Shown: positions 37,959-45,827 of the stretch, one piece after another
Layout: every line of letters starts with the position of its first letter
Numbering within the stretch: the stretch's first letter is position 1
Source: Bifidobacterium eulemuris
Lineage (GTDB): Bacteria; Actinomycetota; Actinomycetes; Actinomycetales; Bifidobacteriaceae
Length of the DNA: 64,000 nt
Direction of reading: 5' to 3'
Assembly: GCF_014898155.1 (NCBI RefSeq)
Contig: NZ_CP062938.1
Coordinates: 2,604,001 to 2,668,000 of the forward strand
The notes under the pieces: generated by a model
What the model was told of the DNA's origin: nothing
Databases searched by the model: none
What the model saw: only the letters and a program-made list of their open reading frames with translations
Made by a program: the position numbers and the translations under genes

Positions 37959-38477
37959 ATGACAGACGATTGCGATTCGAACCGCATTCCGTTGGGGGTT
38001 GCGGTGCGTTCGCTGAACAACATGATCGCGCGGTACGTCGCGGTCACCTCGTCGCAGGACCGCTGCGAGGTCACCGGCGTCAACGCTGATATCATCGTTT
38101 TTTTGGCGCAGCATCAGGATCGGGACGTCTTCCCGCAGGATCTGGAACGACGGTTCAGCACCACGCGTTCCACCGTATCGCGCGTGCTGGGCCTGATGGA
38201 AAGCAAGGGGCTGGTCGAACGCCGACCGGTCGAGCGCGACGCCCGCTGCAAATCGATTGTGCTCACCGACAAGGCGAAGGCCATCGCCGAGTCGATGCGT
38301 CAGCATGGGGATGCGATGGAACGCATGCTGCTGCGGGGCATGGACGACGAGGAGGTGGCGGCATTGCGCCGCAGCCTGCATACGATGCGGGACAACCTCA
38401 TCGCCACCGGCAAGGTCGGCAAGGACGACAAAGAGTGTATGGACGATACGACAATGGAAGGAAAGGACAGGGTATGA
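37959..38477 (+). CDS. MarR-family regulator of the ABC exporter
   Basis: 172-residue winged-helix regulator with the MarR core (FSTTRSTVSRVLGLMESKGLVERRPVERDARCKSIVLTDKA). The ATG at 37959 has GGAAGGAGG seven bases upstream and is preferred over an ATG ten codons earlier. Its stop overlaps the start of the first ABC gene as ATGA, so all three genes form one translationally coupled operon. By analogy to MarR-ABC-ABC triads common in bifidobacteria, it probably represses the operon until a drug or bile-like compound binds. Confidence 0.9.
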   Translation: MTDDCDSNRIPLGVAVRSLNNMIARYVAVTSSQDRCEVTGVNADIIVFLAQHQDRDVFPQDLERRFSTTRSTVSRVLGLMESKGLVERRPVERDARCKSIVLTDKAKAIAESMRQHGDAMERMLLRGMDDEEVAALRRSLHTMRDNLIATGKVGKDDKECMDDTTMEGKDRV

Positions 38478-40324
38478 CATCCACAACCGTGGACCGCGAC
38501 GGCAACGCCACGTCGCAGGCCCAGCAGCAGACCCCGCCGGCCAAGGTGCCGGTGGTGCGCACGCTGCTCAAATCACTACGCGAATACAAGAAGGCGAGCC
38601 TACTCACCCCGGCGTTCGTCGCCGTCGAAGGCATCCTCGAAATCGTCATCCCCACCGTGATGGCGGAGCTCATCGACGAAGGCATCACGGGCGGTTCGAT
38701 GCCCGCGGTCTGGAAGTTCGGCATCATCCTGCTGTGTCTGGCGATGGTCTCCCTGGCCAGCGGCTTCCTGTCCGGCAAGTACGCGGCCATCGCGTCCGCC
38801 GGCTTCGCGAAGAACCTGCGCCACGACCTGTTCGAGAAGGTGCAGGGCTTCAGCTTCACCAACATCGACCGCTTCTCCACGGGCTCCATCGTCACGCGCC
38901 TGACCACGGACGTGACCAACCTGCAGAACGCCTACCAGATGATCGTCCGTCTGGGCGTGCGCGCCCCGATCATGGTGGTCGTCGCCTGGCTGTTCTCCTT
39001 CCGCATCAGCCCGTCGATCTCGCTGGTGTTCCTCGCCTGCATCCCGATTCTGGGCGTCGGCCTGATGGGACTGGCGGCGCTGGTGCACCCGGTGTTCGAG
39101 CGCGTCTTCCACACCTACGATGAGCTCAACAACACGGTGGACGAGAACCTGCAGGGCGTGCGCGTCGTCAAGTCCTTCAACCGCGAGGACCATGAGGTCA
39201 GGAAGTTCTCCCGCGTCTCCGAACGCATCTTCGTCGACTTCGTCAAGGCCGAGAAGATCATGAGCTTCAACATGCCGCTGCTGCAGTTCTGCATGTACGC
39301 CTCGCTCATCCTCATCGCATGGATCGGCGCGCAGCAGATCGTCGCCTCCGGCAACAACGCCGCCCTGGGCCTGACCACCGGCGACCTGACCGCGTTGGTG
39401 ACCTACGCGATGCAGATCATGATGAGCATGATGATGCTGTCGATGATCTTCGTGATGGTCATCATCTCACGCGCCTCCTCCGAACGCATCTGCCAGGTGC
39501 TCGTCGAGCAGAGCACCGTGACCGACCCCGAGAATCCGGTCACCGAGGTCGCCGACGGCTCCATCGCTTTCGAGGACGTGAGCTTCCGCTACTCCGACAA
39601 CGCGGAGAAGCCGGTGCTCGACCACATCGACCTGAAGATCGAATCCGGTCAGACCATCGGCATCGTCGGCGGCACCGGTTCCGCCAAGTCAAGCCTCGTG
39701 CAGCTCATCCCGCGTCTGTACGACGTGACCGAGGGCTCGCTCAAGGTCGGCGGACGCGACACCCGCGAATACGATCTGGAATCCCTGCGCGACGAGGTCG
39801 CCATGGTGCTGCAGAAGAACGTACTGTTCTCCGGCACCATCGCCGAGAACCTGCGCTGGGGCAATCCGAACGCCACCGACGAGGAGCTGCGCCACGCCTG
39901 CCAGCTCGCCCAGGCCGACGGATTCATCCAGGAATTCCCCGACAAATACGACACCTACATCGAACAGGGCGGCACCAACGTCTCCGGCGGCCAGCGCCAG
40001 CGTCTGTGCATCGCCCGAGCGCTGCTCAAGAAGCCGAAGATCCTCATCCTCGACGACTCCACCAGCGCGGTCGACACCAAAACGGACCAGCTCATCCGCG
40101 GCGCGTTCCACCACGAGATCCCGGACACCACGAAGATCATCATCGCCCAGCGCGTGGCCTCCGTGCAGGAATCCGACATGATCATCGTCATGGACAACGG
40201 CCGCGTGCTCGACAAGGGCACGCACGACGAGCTGCTCGCCAGCTGCGACGAATACCGCAGCATCTACGAATCGCAAACCAAGAACCAAGCCCAGCCCGAG
40301 GAACTGGAAGGAGGCCAGGCATGA
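38474..40324 (+). CDS. Heterodimeric ABC exporter subunit, degenerate ATP site
   Basis: 616-residue half-transporter with six membrane helices (about 45-330) and an ATPase domain (about 370-600). Walker A is GGTGSAKSS, with Ala where the usual Gly lies, and Walker B is LILDDST, with Asp528 replacing the catalytic Glu. The signature NVSGGQRQR is canonical. This is the pattern of the subunit forming the degenerate site in heterodimeric exporters such as LmrCD or TM287/288. Start and stop overlap its neighbours as ATGA. Likely exports drugs, bile salts or lipids. Confidence 0.93.
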   Translation: MTSTTVDRDGNATSQAQQQTPPAKVPVVRTLLKSLREYKKASLLTPAFVAVEGILEIVIPTVMAELIDEGITGGSMPAVWKFGIILLCLAMVSLASGFLSGKYAAIASAGFAKNLRHDLFEKVQGFSFTNIDRFSTGSIVTRLTTDVTNLQNAYQMIVRLGVRAPIMVVVAWLFSFRISPSISLVFLACIPILGVGLMGLAALVHPVFERVFHTYDELNNTVDENLQGVRVVKSFNREDHEVRKFSRVSERIFVDFVKAEKIMSFNMPLLQFCMYASLILIAWIGAQQIVASGNNAALGLTTGDLTALVTYAMQIMMSMMMLSMIFVMVIISRASSERICQVLVEQSTVTDPENPVTEVADGSIAFEDVSFRYSDNAEKPVLDHIDLKIESGQTIGIVGGTGSAKSSLVQLIPRLYDVTEGSLKVGGRDTREYDLESLRDEVAMVLQKNVLFSGTIAENLRWGNPNATDEELRHACQLAQADGFIQEFPDKYDTYIEQGGTNVSGGQRQRLCIARALLKKPKILILDDSTSAVDTKTDQLIRGAFHHEIPDTTKIIIAQRVASVQESDMIIVMDNGRVLDKGTHDELLASCDEYRSIYESQTKNQAQPEELEGGQA

Positions 40325-42321
40325 GCGCGCAGAACAAACCGCAGATGGCCAAGGCCGCGCCTGGCACCACCAAGCGCATCTTCGGCTACATCTTCAAATA
40401 CAAATGGCAGGTCGCCCTCGTCGTCGTGTGCATCCTGCTGTCCGCCGCGGCGCAGGCCGGATCATCGCTGTTCCTGCAGTCGTTGATCGACACCTATATC
40501 CTGCCGATGATCGGCGTGAGCGACCCCGATTGGGCGCCGCTTCTGCAGGCGCTCGTGTTCATGGGCTGCCTGTACGCGGTGGGCATCTTCAGCACCTGGT
40601 TGTACAACTGGATGCTCGTCGACATCGAACAGGGAACCCTGAAGGACATCCGCGACGAGATGTTCGCCCACCAGCAGGAACTGCCGATCCGCTACTTCGA
40701 CACCCACGAGCACGGCGACGTGATGAGCCACTACACCAACGACACCGACACGCTGCGCCAGGCCATCAGCCAATCGTTCCCGCAGATGTTCTCGTCGGCC
40801 ATCACCGCGCTCGCCGCGCTGATCTCCATGCTGTGGCTGTCCGTGCCGTTCACCGTGTTCGTGCTCGTGTTCACCGTGCTGCTCATCGTCGTGGTGCGCG
40901 GCATCGTGAGCCGCTCCGGCCGCTACTTTGTGCGCCAGCAGCATGAGCTCGGCGACGTGAACGCCTTCGTGGAGGAATCCGTCAACGGCCAGAAGGTCAT
41001 CAAGGTCTTCAACCACGAGGACGCCACCCAGCGCGACTTCGACGAGCGCAACGAACGCCTGTTCCACGCCAGCTCCGAAGCCAACATCTACGGCAACATC
41101 ACCATGCCGGTGGTGGGTAACATGGGCTACATCCTCTACGTGCTGCTCGCCATCGTCGGCGGATCCGTCGCGCTGTCGGGCATCGGCAACTTCGGCCTGT
41201 CCGGCGCTGGCCCGCTCACGCTTGGTACGCTGATCTCGCTGCTCACACTCTCGCGCTCCTTCGTCAACCCGATCGGCCAGGTCTCCATGCAGTTCAACAT
41301 GGTGATGATGGCCCTCGCCGGCGCCTCGCGCATCTTCGCGCTGATGGACGAGCCGGTCGAAGACGACGGCGGTACCGTGACCTTGGTGAACGTCGAACTC
41401 GACGAGGACGGCCGCACCATGCGTGAGGTCGACCACGTGACCGGCAACTGGGCGTGGAAGCGCGAGGAAGGCGATGACGGCACGCGTTCGCTGGCCGCCG
41501 CCCACCTGCTCAGTCCCAAGGCCGCCGAAGTGGCGACCAAGGCCCGCGAGCAGGCCGTCACCTCCCCGGACGGCCGACTGACCCTGCTGCGCGGCGACGT
41601 GCGCTTCACCGACGTGACCTTCGGCTACAACCCCGACAAGCCCGTGCTGCACGACATCACCTGGTTCGCCAAGCCGGGCCAGAAGATCGCGCTCGTGGGC
41701 GCGACCGGCGCAGGCAAGACCACGGTGACCAACCTCATCAACCGTTTCTACGATGTGCAGGAAGGGCAGATTCTTTATGACGGCATCTCCGTCAAGGGCA
41801 TCCGCAAGCCCGACCTGCGCCGCTCGCTCGGTATCGTGCTGCAGGACGTGAACCTGTTCACCGGCACCGTGATGGACAACATCCGCTACGGCAAGCTCGA
41901 TGCCACCGACGAGGAATGCATCGCCGCGGCCAAGCTCACCAACGCCGACGGATTCATCCGCATGCTGCCCAACGGCTACCACACCGTGCTCGAAGGCGAC
42001 GGCTCCGGCCTTTCGCAGGGTCAGCGCCAGCTGATCTCCATCGCGCGCGCCGCCGTGGCCGATCCGCCCGCGCTGATCCTCGACGAGGCGACCTCGTCGA
42101 TCGACACCCGCACCGAGGAGGTCGTGCAGGCCGGCATGGACGCGCTGATGAAGGGCCGCACCGTGTTCGTCATCGCGCACCGCCTGTCCACCGTGCGCAA
42201 CTCCGACGTGATCATGGTGCTCGACCACGGCCGCATCATCGAACGCGGCTCGCACGACGAGCTCATCGCGCAAAAGGGCGAGTACTACCAGCTTTACACC
42301 GGCGCGGTCGAGTTGGAGTAG
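40321..42321 (+). CDS. Heterodimeric ABC exporter subunit, catalytic ATP site
   Basis: 666-residue partner of the preceding gene. It has six membrane helices, then an unusual roughly 80-residue charged insert (about 350-430) before the ATPase domain. Walker A GATGAGKTT and Walker B LILDEAT with Glu589 are canonical, but the signature is GLSQGQ with Gln for the middle Gly. So its Walker motifs pair with the good signature of the partner (active site), and its weak signature pairs with the partner's Asp-type Walker B. Four-base ATGA overlap upstream; a perfect terminator follows. Confidence 0.94.
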   Translation: MSAQNKPQMAKAAPGTTKRIFGYIFKYKWQVALVVVCILLSAAAQAGSSLFLQSLIDTYILPMIGVSDPDWAPLLQALVFMGCLYAVGIFSTWLYNWMLVDIEQGTLKDIRDEMFAHQQELPIRYFDTHEHGDVMSHYTNDTDTLRQAISQSFPQMFSSAITALAALISMLWLSVPFTVFVLVFTVLLIVVVRGIVSRSGRYFVRQQHELGDVNAFVEESVNGQKVIKVFNHEDATQRDFDERNERLFHASSEANIYGNITMPVVGNMGYILYVLLAIVGGSVALSGIGNFGLSGAGPLTLGTLISLLTLSRSFVNPIGQVSMQFNMVMMALAGASRIFALMDEPVEDDGGTVTLVNVELDEDGRTMREVDHVTGNWAWKREEGDDGTRSLAAAHLLSPKAAEVATKAREQAVTSPDGRLTLLRGDVRFTDVTFGYNPDKPVLHDITWFAKPGQKIALVGATGAGKTTVTNLINRFYDVQEGQILYDGISVKGIRKPDLRRSLGIVLQDVNLFTGTVMDNIRYGKLDATDEECIAAAKLTNADGFIRMLPNGYHTVLEGDGSGLSQGQRQLISIARAAVADPPALILDEATSSIDTRTEEVVQAGMDALMKGRTVFVIAHRLSTVRNSDVIMVLDHGRIIERGSHDELIAQKGEYYQLYTGAVELE

Positions 42322-42347
42322 TTCGTCCAAACGCTCAATAATCCAAC

Positions 42348-42384
42348 AGGAGGCAGCGACTTTCACCAAGTCGCTGCCTCCTTT
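42348..42384 (+). terminator. Intrinsic terminator of the marR-ABC operon
   Basis: Perfect 15-base arms AGGAGGCAGCGACTT/AAGTCGCTGCCTCCT with a 5-base loop, followed by TTT. Confidence 0.92.
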
Positions 42385-42440
42385 GCGTTAGCCAGGTTTT
42401 GTCCTCAGCAACATGGCGGACAATTTGCTGTTCGTCTGGA

Positions 42441-42468
42441 TTGCTTCTCTGTAAAAAACTGCTATCAT
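42441..42468 (+). promoter_or_regulatory. Candidate promoter of the pre-cas mini-module
   Basis: -35-like TTGCTT (42441-42446), 16-bp AT-rich spacer, -10-like TATCAT (42463-42468). It would start transcription near 42475, ahead of the 18-codon ORF and the pseudo-repeats. GATTGC at 42439-42444, overlapping the -35 box, is complementary to GCAATC near the 5' end of the pseudo-spacer. Confidence 0.5.
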
Positions 42469-42540
42469 GGTCGATGATAGGGGTATGAGGTCTTTCTTCA
42501 GACTTCTATCTCATAATTACATATAACACAAAGTGCTCTC

Positions 42541-42569
42541 GGAACCTGAATCCGCCAGAACCAGGTTCC
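42541..42569 (+). other. 5'UTR hairpin before the 18-codon ORF
   Basis: GGAACCTG (42541-42548) pairs with CAGGTTCC (42562-42569), ending about ten bases before the AGGAAAGGAGG ribosome site of the small ORF at 42592. It may stabilise the transcript or influence translation of that ORF. Confidence 0.5.
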
Positions 42570-42591
42570 AAAGGCAGGAAAGGAGGTTTTA

Positions 42592-42648
42592 ATGAGTACG
42601 ACAGCATGGATCATCTTCATACTCGCCCTGCTTGTTATCCTGCGATAG
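42592..42648 (+). CDS. 18-residue hydrophobic peptide, CreT-like toxin candidate
   Basis: The ORF encodes MSTTAWIIFILALLVILR. It is almost wholly hydrophobic with one C-terminal Arg, like small membrane toxins of type I TA systems. An unusually strong ribosome site AGGAAAGGAGG lies five bases before the ATG, better than most cas genes here have. It sits alone in the 555-bp gap before cas7 and is followed after 27 bp by two degenerate CRISPR repeats flanking a spacer-length segment, the layout of CreTA modules. Toxicity and expression are inference; a chance ORF remains possible, though the strong ribosome site argues against that. Confidence 0.6.
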   Translation: MSTTAWIIFILALLVILR

Positions 42649-42675
42649 CAAGTATAGCGCGCTTTCTCTGTGCAT

Positions 42676-42713
42676 GTTACTGGAAGGCGTGCTGTGCTTT
42701 CTTCATTGAGGGA
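42676..42713 (+). repeat. Degenerate type I-G repeat, pseudo-repeat 1
   Basis: Starts GTTACTGGA (array repeat ATTGCTGGA, 7 of 9 equal) and ends CTTCATTGAGGGA (array repeat CTTCATTGAGGA, one extra G). The middle is unrelated in sequence but can still fold (GAAGGC/GCTTTC around 7 bases), so stem and 3' handle are kept. Confidence 0.75.
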
Positions 42714-42747
42714 TGCAATCATGCGATAGAAGTTCGCAGGATATAAC
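42714..42747 (+). ncRNA. Pseudo-spacer of a CreA/CreR-like crRNA-like RNA
   Basis: 34 bp between the two pseudo-repeats, close to the 35-37-bp spacers of the downstream array. TCGCAGGATA (42734-42743) is the exact complement of TATCCTGCGA (42636-42645) at the 3' end of the 18-codon ORF. GCAATC (42715-42720) is complementary to GATTGC at the candidate -35 box. The 10-base match lies outside the usual seed, so the target assignment is tentative. Confidence 0.55.
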
Positions 42748-42778
42748 ATTCCCGGCAATGCCGGGACTTCGTTGATGA
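42748..42778 (+). repeat. Degenerate type I-G repeat, pseudo-repeat 2
   Basis: ATT, then a perfect stem CCCGGC-AAT-GCCGGG, then ACTTCGTTGATGA. The array repeat is ATT, stem GCTGGAGT/ACTCCAGC, then ACTTCATTGAGGA. Ends and fold are kept while the stem sequence differs. Confidence 0.7.
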
Positions 42779-42785
42779 GCTGTGT

Positions 42786-42817
42786 TGGTGTGTCCGGCGT
42801 CGTGTCGGGCACACCAC
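42786..42817 (+). other. Hairpin between pseudo-repeat 2 and cas7
   Basis: GGTGTGTCCG pairs with CGGGCACACC (one G-T pair) around about 11 bases. No T-run follows. It could be an attenuator or processing element in the cas7 leader; the remaining 59 bases to cas7 show nothing else. Confidence 0.45.
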
Positions 42818-42876
42818 ACGGTATCATCGCATCCAAGTGTTGGGCAGGGTTGCCTGACGTTTTGAAAGGGGAAACA

Positions 42877-44082
42877 ATGGAAACGTTGACGTTGGAAATG
42901 CTAAACGAGGCTGTTCGTACCGGAGGCCCCGCGAGCTTGTGCGAGCGTATTGAGCTGGAACCTGCGGGAGGGGTTGAGGGTGTGGTGGCCCCGGCGAAAT
43001 ATGTCGGCAACAGCGGTCCCACCTACATTATTGAGAAGCGTTTTATTGCCGGAGATGAAGAGCCTAAGCGTGTCATATTGCTGGATTCGCGACCTTCCCA
43101 GTCCAATCGTCTGGAAAAGACCATCAGTGACGCCATGAAAGATGGCGAAGGTGTTCTGAGCAAGATGCCTCGCATTCGTGTCACCTATGAGACGAAGACA
43201 ACTGGCGCAACAACATTTCTTGACAACGAGCTGCCACATAGGGCATTTGATGGACATATTCGTGTGGGCACGCATGACGGTAGCCTCACTTCCGAGGTGG
43301 AAGAGTATATTCAAGCGCGAAATGCGACGCTGGAGAACCTGCTTCCATTGTTCAACTTGTCTCCGGACACAGTGACCTTCGGCGGATGGGACTCCACACG
43401 AAGCCGTAATCAGCTGAGGATTCCTTCAGTCTTCTCAGGGGAAGTGATCGGTGTCCTTGCTGACCAGAGCAATGACGATCCCGTTATTCATCGTGCTGGA
43501 GCCAGAGTCGATCCAGTGGAAGCCAGTGTGTCTTTTGAAGATAAGAAGGATCGAGATGCGATTGTCAAAGCCGCGGTTGATCTTAGCAAGAAAACGGCTG
43601 ACAAATTCATAAAGGACAACGACGGCAAGGGATCCACCATTGGGCTTGGAGCGATTCCTCCGAGTGCGGATAAAGACAAGGATTTCGACGGAGTGGCGAT
43701 CAGCAAGGCCATCTGCATTCATGTGCTCAGCTTCGCCACACTACGCACGTTCCGTTTCGGCAAGGGCAAGGAAGGCGATGAAGCGATTCGTGCGTTGATC
43801 GCAGCCGTCCTGCTTCGAGCAATGGTGGGTTATAACGCTGATCCAGTGCTTAGGGCGAACTGCTACCTTGTCGAAACTGGTCCGGCAACGATGACGCTGG
43901 ACCGGCGCGGCGGCAACAAGACGGAGCTGGAGCCGCTCACCATTGAGGTGGCGGAGCAACTGCTTCAAGAAGCATATGATCAGGCCCATGCCAAGGCTGG
44001 GATTACGTGGGAAGGCCAGACGTTCGAGGTCGTCGGCAATCCTGAAGTAATCAACAATAGTTCTGACGAGGGGAATGACTGA
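42877..44082 (+). CDS. cas7: Cas7 backbone protein, Csb1 (GSU0053) family
   Basis: 401-residue type I-G Cas7 (Csb1), the repeated backbone subunit of Cascade that coats the spacer part of crRNA. It is recognised by its overall Csb1-like pattern (VLLDSRPSQSNRLE, then THDGSLTSEVE, FGGWDSTRSRNQLRIPS, and a C-terminal LDRRGGNKTELEPL). The ATG at 42877 has GAAAGGGG six bases upstream. The next gene starts on its stop (TGATG). Codon use is more AT-rich at third positions than in the sugar genes to the left. First gene of the cas operon; expression may respond to the pseudo-array upstream. Confidence 0.9.
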   Translation: METLTLEMLNEAVRTGGPASLCERIELEPAGGVEGVVAPAKYVGNSGPTYIIEKRFIAGDEEPKRVILLDSRPSQSNRLEKTISDAMKDGEGVLSKMPRIRVTYETKTTGATTFLDNELPHRAFDGHIRVGTHDGSLTSEVEEYIQARNATLENLLPLFNLSPDTVTFGGWDSTRSRNQLRIPSVFSGEVIGVLADQSNDDPVIHRAGARVDPVEASVSFEDKKDRDAIVKAAVDLSKKTADKFIKDNDGKGSTIGLGAIPPSADKDKDFDGVAISKAICIHVLSFATLRTFRFGKGKEGDEAIRALIAAVLLRAMVGYNADPVLRANCYLVETGPATMTLDRRGGNKTELEPLTIEVAEQLLQEAYDQAHAKAGITWEGQTFEVVGNPEVINNSSDEGND

Positions 44083-45827
44083 TGCCATTTGCGATCTCAG
44101 CGAAATTCTTGCTGGGAACGTATCAGGGGCGTGACTCCGGGGGTGTGCCAGAGTGCTATCCGTCGCCGGATCGGTTGTATAAGGCGTTGGTTTCCACCGC
44201 CTATACCGTGTTCGGATTTGAGCGGCCTGATCGTTCCCAAGCTGAGGAATTGTCTGATAACGACATACTGAAAGCGTTGCGTTGGCTTGAGGGCAACCCC
44301 CCGGACGCAGTGTTTTTGCCGCGAGCTTACTTCAGCGCGGATAGAGCGTCTTCTGAAGCGGTGGTCTTTCGCCAAAAAGGATACATCGAAAAGAGCAAAG
44401 GGCAACAGCGTCCGAAAGTGTCATCGGCATCGGCCTCAACATCGGTGACGTATGCGGATGATACGACTGATGGGTTGCTGACTTGGCAGTGGGAACAGGA
44501 ACCTGCGGAAGACGTTGCCAATACACTGTCTTTGCTGTGTTGGGAAGTGCCGTATTTGGGCGAAGCATGCTCGAAAGTGCGGCTGACAACGTCAAAATTG
44601 CACGGTGGCGATTATCCCCTGAGCGGCTCTTTGCAAAAGGACGATTCTGCGAAGTTCTGCAACCTTGGACGGCGAGGGAATGTTCTCTTCGCATGCCCGG
44701 GCGTTGGACGTTTGGATGAGCTCAAGCGTGGGTATGAGCAGGTTAATCCCTCCAGATCCAATAAAGCCGTCCGGGGTAAGGAGGATGAGCAGAATTTGCT
44801 TGCGGCTGTGCCCATGCTGGACACGGTTGAGGAGGCAAGTTACTCATACCCCGTGAATGATGAAGCTAAGCTTGGTCTGCAAAAACCATGGCCGGATTTC
44901 ATCGTCATTCCCGTAATCGCTGATCCTGCTGAAAACAGTGATGAACAGTGGCTCCCCGATCAATCTGATTATGTCGGCTGGTCTGTCGCCCTTCACAGGT
45001 TCCTGGTGAAGCAGTGGGGGCTGAATCCTCCCGCCTGTTTGACAGGTAAGTATGCCAGCGACATGTATCGACCTGCAAACAACATCGGCATCCAAATTCT
45101 CAGCGAAGGCTTGGGCAAGGCGACGGATTTGTTGTCCGATGAGGTCAAGAAATGCGGTCTCCCCGCGTTCCTCCTCATGCTGCCGCAGACCATGTCCGAT
45201 GAGGAGCGGACTAGGCTGTATGAGGTCTGTCAGCGCAGTCGGGGCAGGCGTGTGTATCTGTCGCGTCATGTCGGGCGGATCCAGCTTGGCGAAGCTCGAT
45301 ACGTACATGACGGTGCATTATGGCGTGCACCCGACGATGACCGAACCCGTTTTTGGAGGCCTTTCCCTCTCTCCGTGGCGGAAACACGTCCCTTGTCGCC
45401 GGACCCAGAATCTGGGCGTCGGTGGAGAACTCGGGAGGCGCTGTATTTGTCGCTGGGGCACGTGTGGCGTGACGCTTTCGCCGACAGTCAATCGGTGGAT
45501 GAACAGCCTAAGAAGTATGAGGCCCGCATGTGGTCGTTGTCGAACCGAGTTGTGGACAGTGCCACATTCTACGTTTGCGACGAACGACCGGTATTCACCG
45601 TGAATATGCAGGATTATGCGCATCACATAGACGCCGCGAATGTACTGCGAGGCATGAGCGGGTTGATATCCATTGCGCCAAAGGAATCGGAATCATTGTC
45701 TTGCGCCGCAATGGCGATCGGACAAAGTCGTCATTTGGGAGGCGGTCTTCTGCTTCCTGTTGACATCACGAACGATCTTGTGGATCAGGATTCATCGGGA
45801 AGAGATGTGCCGGTATGGCTGAAATAA
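44082..45827 (+). CDS. csb2: Csb2 (GSU0054), fused Cas5-Cas6 protein
   Basis: 581-residue type I-G signature protein Csb2, combining a Cas5-like subunit that holds the crRNA 5' handle with a Cas6-like ribonuclease that cuts within repeats. N-terminal segment MPFAISAKFLLGTYQGRD and the SRHVGRI-LGEAR region are family-like; the catalytic residues of the Cas6 half cannot be picked with confidence by eye. The ATG overlaps the cas7 stop, and the 3' end overlaps cas3 by 13 bases. It would process both the main array and, if transcribed, the pseudo-repeats. Confidence 0.88.
   Translation: MPFAISAKFLLGTYQGRDSGGVPECYPSPDRLYKALVSTAYTVFGFERPDRSQAEELSDNDILKALRWLEGNPPDAVFLPRAYFSADRASSEAVVFRQKGYIEKSKGQQRPKVSSASASTSVTYADDTTDGLLTWQWEQEPAEDVANTLSLLCWEVPYLGEACSKVRLTTSKLHGGDYPLSGSLQKDDSAKFCNLGRRGNVLFACPGVGRLDELKRGYEQVNPSRSNKAVRGKEDEQNLLAAVPMLDTVEEASYSYPVNDEAKLGLQKPWPDFIVIPVIADPAENSDEQWLPDQSDYVGWSVALHRFLVKQWGLNPPACLTGKYASDMYRPANNIGIQILSEGLGKATDLLSDEVKKCGLPAFLLMLPQTMSDEERTRLYEVCQRSRGRRVYLSRHVGRIQLGEARYVHDGALWRAPDDDRTRFWRPFPLSVAETRPLSPDPESGRRWRTREALYLSLGHVWRDAFADSQSVDEQPKKYEARMWSLSNRVVDSATFYVCDERPVFTVNMQDYAHHIDAANVLRGMSGLISIAPKESESLSCAAMAIGQSRHLGGGLLLPVDITNDLVDQDSSGRDVPVWLK

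Noticed and set aside
42348..42384. Considered as part of the pre-cas mini-array because it is a perfect palindrome
   Set aside because: It shares no bases with the repeat ends and is a normal terminator right after the ABC operon.
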